NCBI RefSeq assembly: GCF_003987175.1
Contig: NZ_PIPM01000001.1
Location: 248,001 to 312,000 of the forward strand
Direction: 5' to 3'
DNA length: 64,000 nt
Origin: Aliidiomarina sanyensis
Lineage (GTDB): Bacteria; Pseudomonadota; Gammaproteobacteria; Enterobacterales; Alteromonadaceae
Position 1 is the stretch's first letter. The number at the start of each line of letters is the position of its first letter. Made by a program: the position numbers and the translations under genes. The notes beneath the pieces are model-generated. The model had not been told where the DNA came from, made no database searches, and saw only the letters and a program-made list of their open reading frames with translations. Below are positions 56,678-64,000 of this stretch, piece after piece.

Positions 56678-57328
56678 TCAGCCAGATGAAGATTCCTCTA
56701 AGAAAGTTTCGAGGGCGTAGATAACGGCTGAGTCCATTGGCGATACCGCACTCGGAAATGCAATCGCTTCAGTTCCGTCCTTATTGACGAGGTATTTATG
56801 GAAGTTCCATCGTGGCGCATCGCCTGTCATTTCAGCCAATGCCTGAAAGACGGGGTGCGCATCGTCACCAGTGACGGACGTTGTGGCCATCATCGGAAAC
56901 GTGACACCGAAATTGCGGAAACAAACATCTGCTGTCGCTTCTTCATCGTCGTGTTCTTGCCGAAAGCTATTCGATGGAAAACCAAGCACCATGACATCGC
57001 TTTCCTGGTAGGTAGCGAATAATGCTTCTAGCTCGGTAAATTGCCGGGTAAAGCCACACCGGCTCGCAGTGTTAACTACCAGGACGGCTTTCCCTGCAGT
57101 GAGAGAGCAGAGATCATGTATTTCTTCACTATGCAACGCGCGCAGCTGGTGTTGAAAGATCGGTGCACAATTTGGCGCGTTTCTGGTTTCAACTTTCTCA
57201 CCAGCCGATGCGTCCTTGAGATTTAATAAGGTTACAAACGTGCTCAGCGTAACAATCAGCGTCAGCTGGATGATAAGACGAAGCTTTACTTGAAGCCGCT
57301 CGGTACGTTCAAAGTGAGTTATACGCAT
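56678..57328 (-). CDS. Glutathione peroxidase family protein, membrane-anchored or exported
   Basis: A 216-residue thiol peroxidase of the GPx family. The peroxidatic Cys91 is in NTASRCGFTRQFTELEALF, the conserved Gln in FPSNSFRQEH, and the Trp-Asn pair in RWNFHKYLV. The usual FPCNQFG reads FPSNSFR, so the resolving-Cys position is Ser. The N-terminal 45 residues hold a hydrophobic segment (LIIQLTLIVTLSTFVTLL), so the enzyme probably acts in the periplasm, unlike the cytoplasmic BtuE type. No operon partner. Confidence 0.88.
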   Translation of the reverse strand: MRITHFERTERLQVKLRLIIQLTLIVTLSTFVTLLNLKDASAGEKVETRNAPNCAPIFQHQLRALHSEEIHDLCSLTAGKAVLVVNTASRCGFTRQFTELEALFATYQESDVMVLGFPSNSFRQEHDDEEATADVCFRNFGVTFPMMATTSVTGDDAHPVFQALAEMTGDAPRWNFHKYLVNKDGTEAIAFPSAVSPMDSAVIYALETFLEESSSG

Positions 57329-57633
57329 TCCGATTCCTATGATTCGCGTGTTACGCGACTGACATGCCGCATTTCATTTTATAGAATACGCGGAAGACCG
57401 AAAAACGGTTGTCCTGAGTTCTGGATATTCATCGATGGACGCTGCTTAGGGAAACATCGGGTGAAACCACCAGACCGGGAAATATATCATACTTCGCATA
57501 ATGTATATTATGTTAAATTAAGTAAATATCCACCAAAGACAAATCAAACCATTGAGATGGAACGTAAAGCAAAAGACTTGGGCTCCCCTATTTGGGGCCT
57601 TTCAAAAAATCTATTTGGTAAAGGATAGGCATT
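57329..57633 (+). other. Intergenic region with an operator-like dyad
   Basis: About 300 bp between divergent genes. It contains a perfect inverted repeat CATAAT-GTAT-ATTATG (57497-57512) in an AT-rich tract. A reading frame of 112 codons crosses it (57290-57628), but it overlaps the GPx gene and shows no family features. An AAAGGAT site just before 57634 belongs to the next gene. Confidence 0.5.
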
Positions 57634-58674
57634 ATGCGGCTTCTCACTGGCTTGTTTTGTTTGCTTGCGTTGACCATCAATCCAGCACATGCAGATACCC
57701 AGTCCCGCGAACAGCTCATCAATGAGGCTGAGCAGCTGACGCGCCTCCATGGTTTCGTTGTGATTCAAGATGATCACGTAGTCCTCGATGTCGATGTTCG
57801 AGGCGCTGATAACCGAACACCCGTGAATATTAAATCTGTATCGAAATCGATTCTCTCCCTGCTGACCGGTATGGCGATCCACCAAGGCTACCTTGATTCC
57901 ATCGAACAGCCCATTGCACCGCTCCTCGGCCGTTTTCAAATTGATCACGAAGATCCCCGCTTTGAACAAATCACAATCGAGCATCTATTGACCATGCAAT
58001 CTGGGCTTGAGAGCACCTCTGGCCGAAACTATGGACGTTGGGTGGCACAAGACAACTGGACTAAGTATGCGTTATCCCGCCCGATCGTTGCCGAACCTGG
58101 AACACGGATGATTTACTCGACCGGAAACAGTCACATCCTCGCTGCTCTATTGACAGAAGTCACCGGTCAATCACTGCATGCACTCGCACAGGAATGGTTG
58201 GGTGAAACCTTACGAATTCGGATTCCGCCATGGTTGCAGTCTCCGGAGGGAGTCTTTTTTGGGGGGAATGATATGTATCTTTCAGCCCGTGCGTTAGCTC
58301 ATATCGGCCGGATCTATTTGAATGGAGGCAAGGTGAATGAACATCAATTTATCGCTGCGGATTGGATTCAGAATAGCTTTTCACCTCGAACGCAGTCCGT
58401 ATTTACAGATGATCCATATGGATTAGGTTGGTTTTCTTACACGTTTTCACTTGACGGTGAATCAGTTGAAGCGTGGTATGGTCGCGGATTTGGTGGGCAA
58501 ATGTTGTATATAATTCCTTCGCTAAATGTCAGCATTGCGATGATTTCAAGTCCGAACCCACCGTCAAGCGGACAGTATACGCGTCAGATTCACCAGTTCG
58601 TAGAATCTCACCTGCTCCCTTCCCTTGTGTCGTCCAATGGAGCTGCCGCTGCGCACGCAGATCATTCATTCTGA
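57634..58674 (+). CDS. Serine hydrolase, beta-lactamase/class C family, exported
   Basis: A 346-residue periplasmic or secreted enzyme. A signal peptide (LLTGLFCLLALTINPAHA) precedes the serine beta-lactamase-like domain with the S-x-x-K motif at S68-K71 (NIKSVSKSILSLLTGM), then a Tyr-containing second motif (MIYSTGNSHILAALL). The third motif region reads YGRGFGGQMLYIIP. Enzymes of this fold include DD-peptidases and esterases, so resistance should not be assumed. A minus-strand terminator follows. Confidence 0.88.
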   Translation: MRLLTGLFCLLALTINPAHADTQSREQLINEAEQLTRLHGFVVIQDDHVVLDVDVRGADNRTPVNIKSVSKSILSLLTGMAIHQGYLDSIEQPIAPLLGRFQIDHEDPRFEQITIEHLLTMQSGLESTSGRNYGRWVAQDNWTKYALSRPIVAEPGTRMIYSTGNSHILAALLTEVTGQSLHALAQEWLGETLRIRIPPWLQSPEGVFFGGNDMYLSARALAHIGRIYLNGGKVNEHQFIAADWIQNSFSPRTQSVFTDDPYGLGWFSYTFSLDGESVEAWYGRGFGGQMLYIIPSLNVSIAMISSPNPPSSGQYTRQIHQFVESHLLPSLVSSNGAAAAHADHSF

Positions 58675-58680
58675 GCTACA

Positions 58681-58704
58681 AAAAAACGCCGCGTAGAGCG
58701 GCGT
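58681..58704 (-). terminator. Terminator of the SPFH/NfeD/MaoC operon
   Basis: Read on the minus strand, ACGCCGC and GCGGCGT pair around a 5-nt loop and are followed by six T residues. It lies about 40 bp past the SPFH gene. Confidence 0.85.
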
Positions 58705-58745
58705 CCTGTGATTTAAATAAAGCGCTGAGGACCACCGTTCGGTGC

Positions 58746-59678
58746 TTATCCTTGTTTTGCTTTCTTCAAAACTTCAGATAGTCCTGCAACTGCACCGCCA
58801 ATGTTACTTAGTTCTGCCGGTAGAATTAAGGTGTTGTTCTCTTTCGCCAGTTTCCCGAACTCTTTCACGTATTGCTCTGCAATGCGCAGGTTGACTGCTT
58901 CTTGACCACCTGGCTCGTTGATGGCGGAGGCAATGTTTCGTAAACCTTCTGCTGTTGCAACGGCAATCAATTGGATTTCTTTCGCCCGACCTTCCGCTTC
59001 ATTGATTTGTTTTTGCTTCTCAGCTTCCGACAAATTGATGATTTCTTGGCGGTTACCCTCGGAAACGTTGATCATCGCTTGACGTTCACCTTCGGACTTC
59101 GCAATGGCTGCACGACGCTCACGCTCAGCACGCATTTGTTGCTCAAGGGCATCTTTAATCGACGCGGGCAATTCAATGTCGGAGATTTCATACCGCAGGA
59201 CTTTAATTCCCCAAGGCGCGGCGGCTTCATCTAGAGCACGCACAACTTCTTCGTTGATCGCGGCACGCTCTTCAAATGTTTTGTCGAGATCGGTTTGACC
59301 AATCACTGAACGCATGGTGGTTTGTGCAAGTTGTGACGCGGCATACCGATAGTCATTGATCCCATAACTTGCTTTGTAGGCGTCAATCACCTGTATATAG
59401 AGGACCCCATTAATTCCGACTTGGATGTTGTCTTTGGTCACACACGCCTGACGATCAACATCGATCACTTCTTCTTTTAACGTTTGGATATATGCAACTT
59501 TATCGATAAAAGGAATCAGAACATGAAAGCCTGAGTCCAAGGTGCGCGAGTATTTCCCGAGACGCTCAATGACGAAGTTCGAACGCTGGGGAACGATTCG
59601 GGCTGTTTTTAAAATGGTGATAACGACCGCGATGGCAAAACCAAACGCTAGAATCGTACTAATATTAAAATCTTCCAT
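58746..59678 (-). CDS. SPFH/stomatin family membrane protein (QmcA/paraslipin)
   Basis: A 310-residue membrane-anchored protein of the stomatin family, thought to organise membrane microdomains. One N-terminal membrane segment (ILAFGFAIAVVITIL) is followed by the SPFH domain (IVPQRSNFVIERLGKYSRTL, TKDNIQVGINGVLYIQV, RSVIGQTDLDKTFEERAAINEEV shown by GQTDLDKTFEERAAIN) and a long coiled coil rich in E, R and Q. The gene is 52 bp downstream of an NfeD gene, the usual partner. The pair is conserved across bacteria. Confidence 0.93.
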   Translation of the reverse strand: MEDFNISTILAFGFAIAVVITILKTARIVPQRSNFVIERLGKYSRTLDSGFHVLIPFIDKVAYIQTLKEEVIDVDRQACVTKDNIQVGINGVLYIQVIDAYKASYGINDYRYAASQLAQTTMRSVIGQTDLDKTFEERAAINEEVVRALDEAAAPWGIKVLRYEISDIELPASIKDALEQQMRAERERRAAIAKSEGERQAMINVSEGNRQEIINLSEAEKQKQINEAEGRAKEIQLIAVATAEGLRNIASAINEPGGQEAVNLRIAEQYVKEFGKLAKENNTLILPAELSNIGGAVAGLSEVLKKAKQG

Positions 59679-59730
59679 AGTTTCCTCGTTTTTTTATGAT
59701 TTCTACTGATTCAAAAATGACAAAAGCAAT

Positions 59731-60186
59731 TTAAGGGAGCTCTGGTCGCTTGCTTGATACTGTCAGACGAATTCCTTGGTGACTAATAACCCAAGCCACA
59801 TCACCCTTCTTTAATGGTTCATCTGATGCGGCATCCCATTGGACACCATTTAGAATAACGCGCCCTGCCCCGTGCTCGAAATCTGTGTGTACGGTCACCC
59901 GTTCGCCGATATCTTTCTTAAACACAGTGCCATGCTCGCCGTCGTTATCAGCGGTAAACCCACTAAACCAGCGCTTAAATTTCCCGCGCGCAGTGACCAG
60001 AAGTAAAACACTTAAAACACCAAACACCGTGTACTGGGCGGCAACCCCTTCAATCAGCCCAAAATGCAAGGCAAGCCCGGTAAGAATAGCTGCGATGCCT
60101 AAAAATACGGCAATGATACTCGTTGCTAGTAGCTCTGAAATGATGAGTACAATACCTATAATGATCCACCACATTGCGGTTGTCAT
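59731..60186 (-). CDS. NfeD family protein (short form)
   Basis: A 151-residue membrane protein. Hydrophobic helices fill the first half (WWIIIGIVLIISELLATSII, AILTGLALHFGLI, VFGVLSVLLLV), followed by the C-terminal OB-fold domain (ERVTVHTDFEHGAGRVILNG). Short NfeD proteins work with stomatins, here the adjacent SPFH gene. Its ATG overlaps the stop of the MaoC-type gene by 4 bp. Confidence 0.9.
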   Translation of the reverse strand: MTTAMWWIIIGIVLIISELLATSIIAVFLGIAAILTGLALHFGLIEGVAAQYTVFGVLSVLLLVTARGKFKRWFSGFTADNDGEHGTVFKKDIGERVTVHTDFEHGAGRVILNGVQWDAASDEPLKKGDVAWVISHQGIRLTVSSKRPELP

Positions 60187-61133
60187 TCGTCATCCTCTTG
60201 TTGTGTCTGCGGTTCTACCTGACAGTGAAAATCACCGTCTAAATAAGCACGTTTACCAAGCGCATCGGTCACGATCAACTGGCCTTTTGCGGAATCCGTC
60301 TGGTGATAATGAAATGCGGCTTCGGCTGGAAGAATCAATGGTCGACGGAAGGTGATGGCCATCCCAGAAATTGACCGCTTCAATTGTCGTTCCAGCTCAG
60401 CTTGCGCGTATGCTACCGAATACATGCCGTGAATAATCGGACGTTCAAATCCAAACCAACGAGAGAGCCACGGATGCAAATGGATGGGATTATAATCCCC
60501 ACTCAGTAGCGCATAGCTTCGCCCCAGCTCACTACTCATCTGCCACAACGCAGTATGTTGATACCCTGTTAAATCAGGGGCTGGCATTTCCCGCTTGCGT
60601 CCACGCGGAGGCGCTTCACCGGCTCCCACTTGATAGGTACTGACGCAGCGCACACGAAGTTCATTCTTCTGGTGAAAATCGACGGTATAAACCGGCCGGA
60701 CCCGCTTTCGAGTGGCTGCGCGCTCAGGCATTTCAATATGCACATGCACGTCAAATGGCGTGTCCTTCAGTACGGGACTCACCATGGCCATTTCATTGGC
60801 GACATGCACCATGCCAAGAATAGGCCACGGAAACTGCTCATCAAGCATTGCAGCGAGATGGGCTCGCTGTGCAAGTAAATAAAGATAAGTTAACGGAATC
60901 TCACTGTGAAACCCCTGGAAGGCGGCGTGATAGCGAGCAAGATGCTCCGCATCAATGGCTTCGGCTTGAAAACGGAAGTGAATATCCTCGGGCTCTTGTG
61001 AAGGACCTTTCCGGCGGATCATCGTCGGAACGGCTTTGAGTAACATCAGTGGGAGTCCCGGGAGCGCATGTTTCCCTAGCGCTTCCGACTGCGCCTGTGC
61101 CTGAGGTTGCACTGCAGCATGTTGCGTCGACAT
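60183..61133 (-). CDS. MaoC-like dehydratase (R-specific hydratase family)
   Basis: A 316-residue protein with a C-terminal MaoC hotdog domain: hydratase motif YALLSGDYNPIHLHPW followed by FERPIIHGMY. The N-terminal half (about 50-190) looks like a second, divergent hotdog domain. It may hydrate enoyl-CoA or enoyl-ACP in fatty-acid metabolism. The ATG at 61133 has GGAG 8 bp upstream; a longer frame from 61178 is not needed. It is the first gene of the operon with NfeD and SPFH, an unusual partner that could link lipid chemistry to membrane domains. Confidence 0.82.
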   Translation of the reverse strand: MSTQHAAVQPQAQAQSEALGKHALPGLPLMLLKAVPTMIRRKGPSQEPEDIHFRFQAEAIDAEHLARYHAAFQGFHSEIPLTYLYLLAQRAHLAAMLDEQFPWPILGMVHVANEMAMVSPVLKDTPFDVHVHIEMPERAATRKRVRPVYTVDFHQKNELRVRCVSTYQVGAGEAPPRGRKREMPAPDLTGYQHTALWQMSSELGRSYALLSGDYNPIHLHPWLSRWFGFERPIIHGMYSVAYAQAELERQLKRSISGMAITFRRPLILPAEAAFHYHQTDSAKGQLIVTDALGKRAYLDGDFHCQVEPQTQQEDDE

Positions 61134-61314
61134 AATCCTGACTCCATTCCATCGTGAACGTCCGCTATAGAATATCAAACTTATGTTAACGACGTGTAAC
61201 TATTTCTTGTCGCGATGCTCAGGCGCGTGCGGTCCGATTTGTCTTCCGTCCATGCTTCTCGTACTCTGTGTGCCACACATTATGTATATCACTCCCTTTA
61301 AAAGGAAACGGACT

Positions 61315-61908
61315 ATGATTTTATCCTCTCTCACTGCGGCGATCAGCCTTGGGCTTGTCTCTGCTGCTGGAACAGTTTCCATTCCCACCCATGACGCTTT
61401 TTTTGACAATATTCGTCAATACTGCGGGCAAGCCTTCGAGGGACGCGTTGTCGAAGATAATTTTACGGGAATTGAGACGTTTAAAGAAAACCGTCTCGTG
61501 ATGCACGTGCGTGAATGCAGCGAAAACCAACTGCATATTCCTTTCCATATCGGAGACAATCATTCAAGAACATGGATTCTCACGAAAACAGGCGCAGGAA
61601 TCAGCCTGAAACACGATCATCGGATGCCGAACGGTGAGCCTGACGATGGAACCATGTACGGTGGACATACTGTCGATGCAGGATGGGAGTTTGCCCAATC
61701 GTTCCCGGCAGACCAGTATTCAAAGGAAGACTTTATCCGTCGCAAGATTCCGCAAAGTATTTGGAACACCTGGCATATGTACATTTATCCGGGTGAGTTT
61801 TTCAGCTACCGCTTAACTCGTGAAGGACGTGAGTTGCGCGTTGATTTTGATCTCTCCAACCCAGTGGATTTACCCCCTACCCCGTGGGGCTATGAAGACA
61901 TCGATTAA
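61315..61908 (+). CDS. Exported hypothetical protein
   Basis: A 197-residue protein that I do not recognise. The N-terminus is a signal peptide (LSSLTAAISLGLVSAAG). Two cysteines lie in the mature part (IRQYCGQAFEG and VRECSENQL) and could form a disulfide. Other visible features are HIPFHIGDNHSRTWIL, SLKHDHRMPNGEPDDGTMYGG (given by KHDHRMPNGEPDD) and a repeated pattern of aromatic residues near the end (WHMYIYPGEFFSYRL). The ATG at 61315 has AAAGGAAACGG upstream; the frame extends to 61183 without support. A bidirectional terminator follows. Confidence 0.72.
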   Translation: MILSSLTAAISLGLVSAAGTVSIPTHDAFFDNIRQYCGQAFEGRVVEDNFTGIETFKENRLVMHVRECSENQLHIPFHIGDNHSRTWILTKTGAGISLKHDHRMPNGEPDDGTMYGGHTVDAGWEFAQSFPADQYSKEDFIRRKIPQSIWNTWHMYIYPGEFFSYRLTREGRELRVDFDLSNPVDLPPTPWGYEDID

Positions 61909-61929
61909 AATACATTCGTTGCTTCCAAT

Positions 61930-61957
61930 AAAAAGGCCATCATGCGATGGCCTTTTT
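61930..61957. terminator. Bidirectional terminator between the exported hypothetical and fasciclin genes
   Basis: AAAAAGGCCATC pairs with GATGGCCTTTTT around ATGC, serving both convergent genes. Confidence 0.94.
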
Positions 61958-61994
61958 GCTATTAAATTACGCGGATTACACCGTGTCGTTTCGT

Positions 61995-62549
61995 TTATTC
62001 AGATGGAATCAACACACTGTCGATCACGTGAATGACACCGTTGCTCGCAGAAATATCTGCGGTCACAACACGCGCGCTTCCATTGATACGCACTCCGTAC
62101 CCAGTTGCGTCAATCGCGAGTGCTTGTCCTTGGAGCGTATCCGCATAGAGTGATTGATCGGCAATATCCGAGCTCTCAACTTCGCCTGCAATCACATGAT
62201 ACGTCAGAATCGCGGTCAATTGATCCCGGTTTTCCGGCTGAAGCAAGGTCTCGAGCGTGCCCTCTGGCAATGCTGCGAACGCTTCATCGGTTGGTGCAAA
62301 TACCGTAAACGGGCCGTCGTTTGCCAATGTATCGACCAGCCCAGCGGCTTCAAGCGCAGCCACTAAAGTATTGAACTGACCATTCTCAGCGGCAATTTCA
62401 GCAATTGACGACTTCTTCTCACTGTAGCTCGAATAGTCTGAACCCTCTTTATTCCGCTCTCCACCATGATTATGGGCCATCGCGGCACCGCTCAAGGCAA
62501 GTAAAGATACTGTGGCAGTTGCAAGTACGTTACGCATTACGTTTTTCAT
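61995..62549 (-). CDS. Fasciclin domain protein, exported
   Basis: A 184-residue protein with a signal peptide (VLATATVSLLALSGAAMA), a short Ser/Lys-rich linker, and one fasciclin (FAS1) domain: FNTLVAALEAAGLVDTL, GPFTVFAPTDEAFAAL, LTYHVIAGEV and the C-terminal NGVIHVIDSVLIP. Such domains mediate adhesion or bind small molecules in bacteria. A His-rich N-terminus (AHNHGGE) follows the signal. It is a single gene. Confidence 0.93.
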   Translation of the reverse strand: MKNVMRNVLATATVSLLALSGAAMAHNHGGERNKEGSDYSSYSEKKSSIAEIAAENGQFNTLVAALEAAGLVDTLANDGPFTVFAPTDEAFAALPEGTLETLLQPENRDQLTAILTYHVIAGEVESSDIADQSLYADTLQGQALAIDATGYGVRINGSARVVTADISASNGVIHVIDSVLIPSE

Positions 62550-62722
62550 GCTTTATCTCCTTCAATTTTCATGGTGACCATGATGTGCCGCGTGACAGAT
62601 AGTGTCGAATGCACGGCTTAAATGGATTGGTCATGAAGGGTTACGCAGCAATCTGAGAATTGGACGTGTTTTGACGTCCCCTTACATTTTATTTACATTC
62701 AAGCGATTGGCAGGAAACGGAA

Positions 62723-63622
62723 TTACATTCCGCTTCCCTCCGCTTGCAAACGCGCATTTTCAAGCGTTTCAGTCAGGGCTTCGCCAAGGTGCAGCGTGAG
62801 AATTTCACGGTACCGAGCGGTATTACGGTAGCCTCCATCCGCAGCAAAAAACGCAGTCATCATATCGACCCAGTCGTTGCTGTGCGGCATAATAATTCCA
62901 AAGGTTTCCCCGTGTTCGTCGGCAATAGCATGATGCCGGACCGGTTGTCCCTGCTCGACCGCACGCCAATAATTGTAGGCGTCAATATAACTGTAGACGT
63001 CGCCCGCCGCGGCCGCTTCAATAATTTGTGGATTCGACGTCGCTGGAAGGATATCCCGATCGGGCTGATATGCATCACGCAGCGCTTTCACGCGTGTCTC
63101 ATGCAAAGTACCCGAAAAGCCCATAGGCTGAAGATCGGCAAATGCCTCGGTAAACTCGGCCCATTCACCCAACTCCGGAATATCGTCAGACGTAATGAGG
63201 ACTGCAACATTGTTGAGGTAGGCAGGTGAAAATTGTAACTCTTGCCGGCGAGCCTCTGTAATAGTGACGTTGCCTAACCCAAACACCCCGCCATCCGCAT
63301 CGACGATCCGTTGATAAAAACGTTGCCAGTTTTCTTCTTCGACAAACTCCAAATCAATGCGGGTTGCATGATAGCGTTCATACCAAGCGACAAAGTCGCG
63401 CATAATTTCAACTGTCACACCGGTTAATTCACCCGCCGCATTGGTATACGCAAACCCATCTGCTTCGACATAGAGCACGCGCAGCGTTGCATTGCCCAGT
63501 TGCCGTGCTTCGTGCAGTGTGGTCCCACGGTCTTCAGCAAGTACTGTTGGAGGTGACGATGGCGTGCAGGCGCTGATCGCCAGAGCCAACATCAAGGTGC
63601 CCAGGACTAATAGATGTTTCAT
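62723..63622 (-). CDS. Periplasmic solute-binding lipoprotein (SBP_bac_3 type)
   Basis: A 299-residue predicted lipoprotein with lipobox Cys19 (LALAISACTPSS). The mature part resembles family 3 solute-binding proteins (amino-acid binding): LRVLYVEADGFAYTNAAGELTGVTVEIMRDF by its initial strand and GELTGVTVEIM, then NVTITEARRQELQFSPAYL. No transporter genes are adjacent, so it may be an orphan sensor or binding protein. The family assignment is moderate. Confidence 0.82.
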   Translation of the reverse strand: MKHLLVLGTLMLALAISACTPSSPPTVLAEDRGTTLHEARQLGNATLRVLYVEADGFAYTNAAGELTGVTVEIMRDFVAWYERYHATRIDLEFVEEENWQRFYQRIVDADGGVFGLGNVTITEARRQELQFSPAYLNNVAVLITSDDIPELGEWAEFTEAFADLQPMGFSGTLHETRVKALRDAYQPDRDILPATSNPQIIEAAAAGDVYSYIDAYNYWRAVEQGQPVRHHAIADEHGETFGIIMPHSNDWVDMMTAFFAADGGYRNTARYREILTLHLGEALTETLENARLQAEGSGM

Positions 63623-63665
63623 GAAATATCCTTTCGCTGGTTAACGCAATGAGGCGTCTGCTCGC

Positions 63666-64000
63666 TCATCGCCAATTTGACTGAAATGGAATATGCAACC
63701 AAATCCTAGCATTATCGCCAGACGGCTTCATCTTTATTGGTTCAACTTGAATCCTTAATGCCCATATCATTTGAGGGTCGGTACAAGCCCCTAAAAACAC
63801 CTCGGTCTCCCACACCTTAGATTCCGTCGACCGTGCGCCCCACTGCACGGGGATTCGACCCATATACATACTCTCGCCGACGATTTCGCTGCGTACAATT
63901 CTCGTGGGTTGACTCAACTCAAGTCGCAACTGAATGCGCGTTTCAAAGGGCATGTCAATGTGGGATGACCGCAAGGTCACTGTCCCTAAATCTTCTGCTT
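63666..64000 (-). CDS. Unrecognised protein, 3' end (gene continues past the right edge)
   Basis: The frame is open to the right edge: 111 codons are visible, ending QSNWR. I do not recognise a family. The sequence has alternating charged and hydrophobic stretches suggestive of beta strands (FETRIQLRLELSQP, WALRIQVEPI). The visible frame may be the tail of a longer protein. A PilZ-like fold was considered but no PilZ RxxxR signature is visible. Confidence 0.45.
   Translation of the reverse strand, partial: AEDLGTVTLRSSHIDMPFETRIQLRLELSQPTRIVRSEIVGESMYMGRIPVQWGARSTESKVWETEVFLGACTDPQMIWALRIQVEPIKMKPSGDNARIWLHIPFQSNWR

Noticed and set aside
57290-57628. Plus-strand reading frame of 112 codons between the GPx and serine hydrolase genes
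   Set aside because: It overlaps the GPx 5' end, has no family features and no ribosome-binding site; more likely a chance frame in an intergenic region.
57634-58674. Serine hydrolase as a beta-lactam resistance gene
   Set aside because: The SxxK motif is shared by many esterases and peptidases; nothing in the context supports resistance.

Overview
The window reads as core chromosome of a marine gammaproteobacterium, most likely in the order Alteromonadales. The repertoire fits Idiomarinaceae (a 1614-residue NAD-glutamate dehydrogenase, many peptidases, three Na+-coupled transporters, the long-form GAPDH), but the family assignment is inference. Almost every gene has a recognisable family. 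Several blocks keep the gene neighbourhoods known from E. coli: tusE/yccA/tRNA-Ser, uvrY-uvrC-pgsA with the Gly-Cys-Leu tRNA genes, msrB-gapA, msrC-proQ-prc, and pepN-pyrD-zapC-rlmL-uup-rmf-fabA-lonH. I see no prophage, insertion sequence, CRISPR array or obvious genomic island.

Layout. 1-3.3 kb: the 3' part of serS, a tusD-tusC-tusE sulfur-relay operon that lacks tusB, yccA, and tRNA-Ser(TGA). 3.4-6.1 kb: a coupled membrane protein (DUF2868) and GTPase (DUF3482). 6.4-12.3 kb: a UvrY/GacA-like regulator whose receiver domain has lost most of its phosphorylation site, uvrC, pgsA, a DUF945 protein fused to an extra C-terminal domain and carrying a perfect 30-bp palindrome inside its reading frame, and three tRNA genes on the opposite strand. 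12.4-20.8 kb: a LysR/RhtB divergent pair, a tandem QueD-like protein with an M23 peptidase, an M61 peptidase, a LytS/LytTR two-component system and a DUF6279 lipoprotein. 20.8-27.2 kb: pykA, msrB, gapA, an M14 peptidase and an Na+/alanine symporter. 27.4-31.7 kb: a small zinc-ribbon protein, DUF1315, msrC, a small acidic protein, proQ and prc. 31.8-34.7 kb: an NSS-type Na+ symporter and nhaC. 34.8-45.6 kb: pepN, gdh, pyrD, zapC, cls and initiator tRNA. 45.8-55.1 kb: rlmL, a glutaredoxin-like gene and uup (all overlapping), a DUF3466 protein, rmf, fabA with two operator-like sites, and an ATPase-less Lon-family protease. 55.2-64 kb: envelope and secreted proteins, a GPx, a serine hydrolase, a SPFH/NfeD/MaoC operon, a fasciclin protein, a solute-binding lipoprotein, and the 3' end of an unrecognised gene.

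How the genes fit together. Peptidases of several families (M1, M14, M61, M23, S41), Na+-coupled amino-acid uptake and the large glutamate dehydrogenase suggest a cell that feeds on peptides and amino acids in a sodium-rich habitat. Stress and repair functions are frequent (uvrC, MsrB, fRMsr, GPx, Rmf, ProQ, Prc). Many transcription units end in clear rho-independent terminators, and the tRNA genes have near-consensus promoters.

The points most worth following are the degenerate-receiver UvrY homologue behind an operator-like promoter, the 30-bp palindrome and domain fusion in the DUF945 gene, the missing tusB, the DUF2868/DUF3482 pair, and paired FadR-like and FabR-like sites upstream of fabA. 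I did not find a complete new multigene system of the kind hinted at.
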